Below, piece after piece: positions 34,921-64,000 of a stretch of 64,000 nt of DNA; positions within the stretch are counted from its first letter, which is position 1, and each line of letters opens with the position of its first letter. The stretch covers positions 19,433,185 through 19,497,184 of the forward strand of contig OZ025267.1 in NCBI GenBank assembly GCA_964019165.1, given 5' to 3'. Source of the stretch: Mastigias papua (Eukaryota > Cnidaria > Scyphozoa > Rhizostomeae > Mastigiidae). The translations under genes were made by a program, and so were the position numbers. The notes below the pieces were generated by a model, which worked only from the letters and a program-made list of their open reading frames with translations, did not search any database and had not been told where the DNA came from.

Positions 34921-36782
34921 ATGGTATATTCCCTATGTATTTATCTAGGCAACGGCATCACAGATTTCGTTTTCTACGAGTGCTGTACGATTTGCTTTGG
35001 TTGGGTTTGAACTTGACTCTATAGATAGAGAGACACTTGTTTATTTTTGCTAAGTAATATTTTTATTGTAGTTACTTATGCTCATGTCTTTACAGAACTT
35101 AAGTTGCTTAGTAATTTTCCAAATCGAGTTCAGTTGCTTATAAAGGAGTTTCTTGTAAAGAAAACCGTGTATAAGTTTAGTTCATTGGCATACGCAAAAT
35201 CACATGGAGGGCTTTACCTGCCCGTGCACTACGCATGCAGTAAAAACCCACACATAAGAAGAAGCTTTTATTTATTAAGAACCTACATACTCGAATTATA
35301 CATTTTGTTTTCAGTTAATAACAACCTTTTCAACCTGATATTCTACCTAGACTCTCGTAAATGGTTTCATTCTACATTCACTAAGAAATAGATTCAGCCT
35401 GTTTGACAATCAACCCTTTTTCATTTATTTTAAGAGCATTAAATACATAGCTGTGATAGTCAGGGTTTGCAGGGATAAGATTAGCGTCAAGAAGCTGTAC
35501 CCAAAATGCTGGAATTACCTTGTCTCATAAGAACATGAACAGGTGCATTTCAAAGTCGTTGGTTCCTTTACTGTATTTTAATTAATATGCGTAGCCTAAT
35601 TTATTTTTCCATGTTCTTCTTCCGCGCGCTGCAACCTTACTTGTAGCTGCGACAATATATTCATCTTCGGAGTCCTTTACGAGATGAGAGACGTATCGAG
35701 AGGTAAATCTTTTCCTTGGTTGAAGTTTCTAGGTTAGCTCTAATTCTGAACTCTAGACCTATTCTATCAAGTTAGTTTTCTGTAGTGTATTCCGGGCTTA
35801 TCGTACATACAACAGTTTTTGTTATATATATTCCAAGTAAGCTGTAACATAAATTCAATTGAATGTTCGCATAGTATTCGATTTTTTATATCTAGAAGTA
35901 AACGTTTTAAAGTTTATTGGTAGAATGTCACGAATAGTTTTTTCATTAGGCGAGATTATCCATCGAGGGTTGGGGATAAATCGCAGTTGGCAGTTTTGGG
36001 TGAATAGGAGGATCAGGGAAGGAAGATATCAGGGGAAAAAGGAAAGAAGGCAAGAATATCCTGGCTGACGGCCGCGAAAAGGGGTCAGTGTAGATTTCTG
36101 TCCCTTTCGCTTCAAATGATTAGGGAATTAAGTAGCTGTTAGAAAGGTGTTCCTTTATTGTCACATGCTAGACAACCAACGTAAGGTATACCATATGTGG
36201 TAGCTAAGTACAAAATATTGAATACTGTTTCTGCGTTGTGTCCTTTTTCAGTGCTGCCAGTTGAATTTACGATTTGAATTTTCTATTGTTCACCACTTTG
36301 CAGACTTTGAAGCTAGTCTATGGCACTTCATGTACATAGTTTGGTTATTACTAGACGCTTCATGGGTCGATTGGAGACTAGCTGGAAAACGTTCGCAACA
36401 TGTTCGGACTCGGAGTATTAACGGAACTTAGATAGTACCATTGACTCAGATCTGTAGTATTATGCTAAGTTTTAGAATCTTGTTGGGAAGAATAATTAGA
36501 TTATAACTTGCCTCAGCATATCCCACTCAAAATACCCACAGACAAGACGAGTTCCTAGGTATGGTAAATGAGTTCTGAGTGAGAGAGACCCTTCAATATC
36601 TTGTATTGGCTGAGGACGAAAATCTTTATCATCCCACGTTTTTTTTAAGTATAATGAGCAGGTTATAGTAGAATTTCTTTTGCTTTAATTACCACTATTG
36701 ATAACTCTATTGTAGATGCATTGTGAAGCTCTCCCAGTTCAGTTAAATTTCATGTTTTAAATTCTCCCATGCAGCTTTTCGA

Positions 36783-37176
36783 CTAACATACCGTAGCTTC
36801 TCTTTTAGCCCCCTTCCCCAATTGGCCCTCCTTTGGAGAAGCAAACGTTTATTAAGCCCCCTCAATTACTCTCGGATGCTTAATATATGGGGGTGAGCCT
36901 GTCATACGTTAAGTAATAGAACACCATGTTTTATGGTCAAATAACTTACAACTACAGAGAACACTCAAAATGTGAATACAGTTGGATGGTATCTTTTTGA
37001 AAGTGCAAAGCGAAAAAAGTTTGCCTTGACATATAATTGACATGGGCCTTTAACACTTCAACTTACTAAAATAATAAGCGGGGGGGTTTAATAAGGTCTG
37101 GGGGTGGGGAAAAACCTGACAAATTAATAAGGGTCCCCCTTTTATTAAGCACCCGAGAGTAAGCCCTCCTCAAAAA
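36783..37176. repeat. Foldback repeat with GGGGGCTTAATA-type arms
   Basis: The left part contains AATTACTCTCGGATGCTTAA and TATATGGGGGTGAGCC. The right part contains the complement, CCCCCTTTTATTAAGCACCC and GAGAGTAAGCCCTCC. Between them are G runs and TTTAATAAGGTC. It belongs to, or resembles, the GGGGCTTATT repeat group elsewhere in the window. Confidence 0.6.
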
Positions 37177-37585
37177 TAAAATAGTGCCAAAAATAATTTA
37201 TCTTGATAAAAGGCATACACTTTGTAGTGTTGACGTAGTTCATTTGCACTCACAACAAGAGTCAAAACCAGGCCCAAACGGCTATGGGCTGCAAAGAGAA
37301 ATTGCAATAATTGATTAAAAGATGACCATGTTATAGATAAAGAGTCCTAAAATATACGTATGTTTCACCATAGAACAACTTTTCATAGTTCAAAAACTTG
37401 TTAAGCCACCTCATAGAGAACACATGGATATTTTGTAGTCTAAATGAGCAATCAAGTTAGCGAACATCACAAGAATTAATTGCTGCACACTGCACTGCCA
37501 TCTAAGAATGCTGCCAAAGTGGGATTTGTCACAATAAGCTGCAGGGCAATGTAGGGGATTCCCATAAAGACATTCCCTTCCCTAT

Positions 37586-37592
37586 CCAATCA
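37586..37592 (+). promoter_or_regulatory. CCAAT box upstream of HSPA4
   Basis: CCAATCA about 185 bp before the HSPA4 start codon and 75 bp upstream of the heat shock element. Position and sequence suit an NF-Y site; this is not proven. Confidence 0.4.
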
Positions 37593-37661
37593 AAGATGTT
37601 AGCTCTTATCACTCCAAGGTGGTGGAGCCCAGACCACCACTATTCTCGCGTGTTGTACAAA

Positions 37662-37676
37662 TTTCTAGAAATTTCT
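37662..37676 (+). promoter_or_regulatory. Heat shock element in the HSPA4 promoter
   Basis: TTTCTAGAAATTTCT contains three alternating inverted 5-bp units (nTTCn-nGAAn-nTTCn) with exact spacing, the consensus binding site for an HSF1 trimer. It lies about 97-111 bp upstream of the ATG. A fourth, imperfect unit (GGAG) follows. This implies heat-inducible transcription of the chaperone gene. Confidence 0.8.
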
Positions 37677-37757
37677 GGAGGATTTCCATCCTCATGTTAT
37701 AGAAAGCTGCGGAAGTGGCTGCCACATATGACTACTTGCTATACTTTGGAGATATAA

Positions 37758-58998
<21,241 letters not shown>

Positions 58999-60552
58999 CT
59001 GCAGTGCTTTGTTAATTCTATTCAAGATAATCAATCAGTGTTTTTATGTTGTTTAGATTACAGGTTCTGAGGTAGTTGGATATATTGCCATTTTGTTAGG
59101 TAGCATATAGTTGTCAAATACACTGCTTGCGTTCATTTGCTGGCACTTTATAATTATTCTCTATGATTCTTGCGATGTCTTTGGATTATCCTTGGAATTC
59201 ATGAGCATCTTGGCTATTTTTCATTGGCAGTTATGTTTGCAAACTGTTCAGCAGTCTATCCAATGCAATGAAGTGATTCATAGAGATCATTGATAGTAAC
59301 TTTTTAGATTTAACAGACACTCATACTACACATCTGGGTATCAACATCACTGCCTTATTTTCCCAATTGTCAGACTGATTACTGTGCATGACTACGTGAG
59401 CACAGCTTGAAGGCATGGCATGATACATGGCAATAATAATCCATATCTACCTGTTCATTGTTGTGGCTCTCATGTGTTAGTGTAGCAACACTTAGTGCAG
59501 CTAGGATCCCAGTAGGAGAGTGGTTTGCAGGTTACTTTTGTCCAACCATATGCATCATTCTATTTAGCTTTCAGGTACATTTTGTCGCCAGATTTGTGCT
59601 TGCAGGCACAGAGCACTGCCACAACCCCTGGCCAGTCAGTTCTGCAAGGGTCTAACTATGCTAGTCTGCCCCAAGCAGTTGATTTAGAATAGGCAATAAT
59701 GTTGCTGGCTGTCGTACACAGCTGGAAAGTTTAGATGTATTGTGCAGATCTCAAAAGACATTGATTTTCCTGTGTTCATTTCATGATGATGAGAACAAGT
59801 CTCTGTTAATTTTTCTGGTGAAATAGAACTAACAATAAGCATAGTTATTACATTTCTTAGTAAACTAAAACATATCTAAATATGAAATTGTAAAAACCTG
59901 ATTAAAATTAAATAAATCAAATCGCAAGTAGTCCAGGTGCCTAACTGGAAATTACTACATCCCATGGATGACAAATCCTGCACATAATAAATTTCTCAGC
60001 ATCAATGTTGTGTAATTTGCAAGTAGCATGTTTGTTCCATAACATCAACAAATCCTTTCATATAACAGGGTTTCTGTGGACCAAGGTCAATATATTTTGG
60101 GAAATACCTTGTAAGTTTCAGGTTGTGTTACCTTGAGGTAACTGTATTTCCACATCCTACAATCCACTTGAAGGGCTAGTAGTTTGCAAGTGGAAAGAAG
60201 TTGTATAGAGGGTGTTGTTTATCATTGTACAGCAGAATTTGGATGCCCAATGCTATATCCAAACCCAAGCAAATTTTGTATTTTATAAAGTTACTTCTTT
60301 AGTATGGAATTTGCCACACCAAAATACTTGGATCTGAGGAGATTCGGCTCTTCATAATTTTTCACCCATGATGATTGTAACATTACTTCATAGGCCTTGC
60401 CCAGAAAGCTGCTCAATTAAGCATGAGCACTTACAGCATGCCTAAAATTATGCATGGAGTGTGGTATGTGGAGCACCCAAATTATTGAAGTTGAAGGTAC
60501 ACATTCTTAGGAGGGCTATGAAACAGAGCACCTAAGTTGTTCATGGAGCTTG
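58999..60552. other. Spacer between convergent HSPA4 and F-box/LRR genes
   Basis: This includes the HSPA4 3' UTR. AATAAA occurs at 59911-59916 and 59986-59991 on the plus strand; either could serve HSPA4, giving an unusually long 3' UTR of about 0.9-1 kb. No other gene, RNA or clear repeat is seen. Confidence 0.5.
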
Positions 60553-60558
60553 TTTATT
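60553..60558 (-). terminator. Likely polyadenylation signal of the F-box/LRR gene
   Basis: TTTATT on the plus strand reads AATAAA on the minus strand, about 235 nt after the stop codon at 60791. Confidence 0.5.
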
Positions 60559-60586
60559 AGAGCACCTTTGTTTTGCTCAAGACAAG

Positions 60587-60649
60587 GCCAGTTTTTTGAA
60601 CTGCTCTATCCATCCCAGTGAGTAATCAGTGAGAGAGTCGCAAAATGAT
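60587..60649 (-). repeat. 63-bp exact copy of an F-box/LRR coding segment, in that gene's 3' UTR
   Basis: Identical over 63 bp, in the same orientation, to 61539-61601 inside the second coding exon. It begins GCCAGTTTTTTGAACTGCTC on the plus strand. It lies between the stop codon (60791) and the predicted polyadenylation signal (60553), so the mature mRNA would hold the sequence twice. Similarity stops abruptly at both edges. Confidence 0.95.
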
Positions 60650-60790
60650 TACTTCTCAAGTCAAGCTACCAAATCTGACTGGAAGTCAATACATTGTATT
60701 TTAATTTCTGCAAATAACTATGCTTCTCTATCAAAATTTTAATGGATAAAATGTGGTGTTCCTCGCAGCAAATTAGGATTTACAATCTGC

Positions 60791-63432
60791 TCAAATGCTT
60801 GTATGATGGAAATGCCCGGGTGAGCACTTTGACTCTAAATTCCAATAATTTAAACTTGCTTTGACAACATCACCATAATAATTCAGAATTGTTAGTGATT
60901 TCAATTCACTTGCCAGATCAGTTAATAGATCATCAGACATCTTGTTGCACTGTCTCAAGTCCAAAAATGTCAGTTGTGGCATCTGCCGTTGTATCCTGCG
61001 AAATGGAATTCCATATAATTCGTGCAGTCCACACAGGTGCAACTCCTTGATTTTGTGGCATGAATCCAAGATAAAATTTATTCCATCATCAGTGACTTCC
61101 CAACACCATGATAAATTGAGAATAAATAGGTTTGGACAACTAAAAGAGCAGGTATGGCAATAATATCATTCATTACATTTATCCTTCTGCTGTACTAAAC
61201 ATTCTTATCAATATTGTAAGAAAACAGTAGAAAATAATGGCTTAGAACAACATTTGGCAAATGTCAAATCAATAAACATTCAGTCAATAAAATGGAAATT
61301 TAAGAGGAATACTAAATTTTGAATAAATAAAACTTTTTGAAATAAAAAACAAACAAATAACAGGTTTGAATCTTCTACATACCTCTGTGACAAAGCTTGA
61401 AGACATTTATCTGAGAGTGAAGAACATTCGGAAAGATTTAGGTACTTCAATCCCTGGCCTTCCATGTGTCTCAGATTTCTTAACAAGCTAAGTATTGCAG
61501 AATTTGTGAAGTTTGCACCCTTTTTTAATTGAAGGTATGCCAGTTTTTTGAACTGCTCTATCCATCCCAGTGAGTAATCAGTGAGAGAGTCGCAAAATGA
61601 TAAGCTAAATTTCCTGGTGAAATAAAGGAAAACAATGTGTAAAGGAAATTTAACAGAAGAGCTTAAAGGTGGCCTCATTCCGGCTTGACTCAATTTTATG
61701 TCAAACATGTAACTGTGATTATCCTATAGCTAACTTCTATTTACATGATAAAATCATTGTCTAAACAGCTGAATGTATTACATTCTGTTCTGTATCAAAT
61801 TTTTAAGATATGACATCAAAGATAGTTTCTCAGAGAAATATTTTTCCTTATGCTGCTTAATGACATTGTTATCTATGCAGGTCAATTAAACTCTATTTTT
61901 TTAACATCCCTAGGAAGGGACATCATTATCTGGTCTGGTGGAATAGTAATTTTTCATCTTGGCAACACAAAAGATTGCATCTTCTGCAAGGACTTTACAA
62001 TACATAAAAAGTATATAAATTTTGCCACTCTAGGGTGTTCTAAAATGATTCCACTTTTATCTTGCAGAATTGAAAGTTTGCAGTGCCAGCTATACACACA
62101 GGAGGTAGGGAGCTGCAGCCTCCCACTAAGGCAGAAGTTGTCTTCATGTGGGTACCCTCTTCAGATAAAAATTAATTTTTATGCAAAATAACTGCAACAT
62201 AATAAGACAAAGCAATAACTGAGATGGGAAACCAGTGCCAATTCTGGCTGGTCTTCTTTTTCTTTCACCCATGGTGCCAATAAACTATTTGCTACATAGA
62301 TTACAAATAGATTCTGGGATAATAACCTGACATTGTAGCATTGTGACAGCAGCCTTATTGAGTCATCAGTTAAATCAGCACCATCCAGAACAACTTCTGT
62401 GAGATTTTGAGCATGTAAGTTCACAAGAATTTCAATTGAGGCCTGAGATATCCACTGGACACCATCAAGATTTAATGAGGAGAGCTTGTCGAAATTGTTT
62501 GCAATGAAAATTAGTCCTTCATCGCTGATCATATTACAGTGCGACAAGTTAAGGCCATGGATAGGCTTCCCAAAGAGATATATCAATGATGAATCAGAAA
62601 TTTTGCAGCCTTCAAAATTAACAAACTTCAGATTGGGACAATTATCAGAGAATAGCTTCATCATTTGATCATTGATTTGGTCACAAAATGCCAATGATAT
62701 ATTCTCAATCAAAGGGCAGCTCGCAAAGATAGCCCTTAAACTATTCTCATCTATATCTGTTCTGCCCTTGAGATCTAAGACCTTGAGAAGGGAACACCAT
62801 GATATTATGACTTTAACAAGTAAATCAGTAGCAACATTCCGAAACTCCTTCTCTGTAATTTCTTCCCATAGTGTACTATCACGAGCGTAAGCCAGCCAGG
62901 TCTCGCAAACTGGAGCAACATATCTACAAAGCTCTGTGCGGCTGAAGTAGGAGAATATCTTGAGCATGATTTCATCAGGTAAATCAAATATTGTAAAAAT
63001 AGTAGTTCTATGCTCTTCTTCACTATGAAAGGCTAGGAGTCCATTGCAATCCATTTCATTCATAAGCTTATCAGTGGATTCATCACCCATAACACAAATA
63101 CATATTTCTTTTCTTGAGCTTAAATTTTCCCCTGGTAAAGCTAGTTTTTCAGCATCGATGTCCTTCTCAAATTCATTCCTGTTCGATAAACACTTTTTAC
63201 ATATAGTAAAGTTCTCAGTACTCTTGAGATAATTTGCTTCAACATTATTTTCCTCTGGCGATATAACAATCCTGTCGTAATCAAGCTCGCTCTCTAAAGA
63301 CTTACTTTCATGTGTCTCCACCCAAGCTTGTCGTTGATTCCTGGGTTTGGGGTCACTGTACAGATTTTCATTTCCAGGTTTACTCATTCGCAAAAATAAT
63401 GAACAGTCTATTTCCATGTCTTCTTCTTCCAT
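60791..63432 (-). CDS. F-box/leucine-rich-repeat protein
   Basis: Three exons on the minus strand: 63432-62327, 61613-61383 and 61139-60791 (561 residues). Joins are AG|GTTATT, CACCAG|G, AG|GTATGT and CTTTTAG|T, all in phase. The start is the first ATG after an in-frame TAG. Residues 1-145 are charged and look disordered. The F-box is near 148-192 (FDLPDEIMLKIFSYFSRTEL, VCETWLAYARDSTLWEEI) and should bind SKP1 in an SCF ubiquitin ligase. From about 215 to 540 come cysteine-type leucine-rich repeats (VLDLKGRTDIDENSL, LNLSHCNMISDEGL, YLNLSECSSLSDKCLQAL, LNLSWCWEVTDDGI, FLDLRQCNKMSDDLL), the substrate-binding arc. I cannot tell which FBXL subfamily it is. It is convergent with HSPA4 and co-oriented with the DDX24-type gene. 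Confidence 0.88.
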
Positions 63433-63748
63433 TCTGTACAACGAAATATTGCTACGATAATAGTTCCATTTGTTTATGACAACTTTTCCGTCCAGACTCT
63501 GTTCTCGATCTAGTTCAACACTCGAGCTGAAACCGAGACTGTAGTTTATCAACTCGAACTATGGGTAACTTGAACTTCAACACAAAAGCTTGCACTTAAG
63601 CGCACAAAAACCTGTCATTTGCAAAAGACGTGACATTCAGCTCTAACTACAATGCTTTCATACAGACAATACAGAATGTAGGTAGTCATGAAAAGACAAT
63701 GAAGGCACTCGTGTAATCAAATATAAGATATTATAATGCATACACAGA
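63433..63748. other. Compact spacer between DDX24-type gene and F-box/LRR gene
   Basis: Only 316 bp separate the DDX24 stop from the next start codon on the same strand. It must hold the 3' UTR of the first and the promoter and 5' UTR of the second. I see no clear TATA box. Two genes this close could share transcripts or be trans-spliced, but nothing here proves it. Confidence 0.5.
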
Positions 63749-64000
63749 TCATACTTTCAAAACTTCTAGCCTCCCAGACTTTGTAATATACGAACCAGAG
63801 AACCCTTTGGGTACCAGTGGCTTTTGGAGTAACTGATGAAGTTCTCTTTTTAATGCATTTAACTTTTTACCTTGCTGCTTCTTTGTCCTTCCATCTACAG
63901 AATCTTCATTGTCTTCAAGTTCTAAATCAAGAGATTTTGCTGCTCTATCAAACCAGTTTTTCTCACTAGATCTCTTCTTTTGCAGATGCTCTTCCCTATC
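63749..64000 (-). CDS. DDX24: ATP-dependent RNA helicase DDX24, C-terminal end (partial)
   Basis: The minus strand is open from the window edge for 83 codons to a TGA at 63749-63751. The residues NWFDRAAKSLDLELEDNED, then KLNALKRELHQLLQKPLVPK and SYITKSGRLEV align with the end of vertebrate DDX24, which has a W-x-x-x-A-A-x-x-L-x-x-x-L-E stretch, then L-K-x-E-L-x-x-L-L-x-x-P-L and T-x-S-G. DDX24 is a nucleolar DEAD-box helicase linked to ribosome biogenesis. The helicase core is outside the window. Intron status of the upstream part is unknown. Confidence 0.8.
   Translation of the reverse strand, partial: DREEHLQKKRSSEKNWFDRAAKSLDLELEDNEDSVDGRTKKQQGKKLNALKRELHQLLQKPLVPKGFSGSYITKSGRLEVLKV

Larger units (their letters stand above)
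34921..37600. other. Spacer between ATRX and HSPA4
   Basis: No gene recognised. An open frame at about 35047-35391 contains AKSHGGLYLPVHYA, which faintly resembles the GGLxLP box near the end of some LINE polymerases, but the rest does not align by eye. A foldback repeat occupies 36783-37176. The last 200 bp form the HSPA4 promoter. Confidence 0.5.

Noticed and set aside
35047..35391. 114-codon frame with GGLYLP
   Set aside because: The motif is weak and the rest does not resemble any LINE or host protein that I know, so no feature was called.

Overview
This is animal nuclear DNA, most likely from a marine invertebrate. It is AT-rich. Genes have many short exons with GT-AG introns of about 0.1 to 3 kb, and the rest is packed with microsatellites, small DNA transposons, a tRNA-derived SINE and broken LINE tails. 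The ATRX homologue keeps its ADD domain, and a DUF985 cupin gene sits upstream. Both argue against an insect, nematode or vertebrate, but I cannot name the species.

Layout from left to right. Positions 1-6600 hold repeats, one candidate exon of an unidentified gene (4421-4496) and a decayed LINE tail. 6645-7199 is an intronless DUF985/cupin_5 gene (+). 7200-13600 is repeat-rich: a GGGGCTTATT-family copy, the CCHC plus endonuclease end of an R2-like retrotransposon, a terminal-inverted-repeat element and a second LINE tail. 13620-34560 (+) is an ATRX orthologue: 14 visible exons encode an acidic N-terminus, the ADD zinc module, a long charged linker, all the SNF2 motor motifs and a polyglutamine tail. 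Its first coding exon is not identified. 34561-37772 is the spacer and the HSPA4 promoter, which has a heat shock element. 37773-58998 (+) is a complete 18-exon HSPA4/Hsp110-type chaperone of 872 residues. 60791-63432 (-) is a three-exon F-box/LRR protein of 561 residues, convergent with HSPA4. 63749-64000 (-) is the C-terminal end of a DDX24-type DEAD-box helicase.

These are unrelated housekeeping genes: chromatin remodelling, proteostasis, SCF ubiquitin ligase adaptor and ribosome biogenesis. I saw no operon or gene cluster that would make a new biological system. The unusual material is in the non-coding DNA: a perfect 85-bp-arm hairpin in HSPA4 intron 14, a 1.5-kb pyrimidine minisatellite that forms the 3' splice site of the ATRX ADD exon, a 63-bp copy of an F-box/LRR coding exon in that gene's own 3' UTR, and several elements whose target-site duplications can be read directly.
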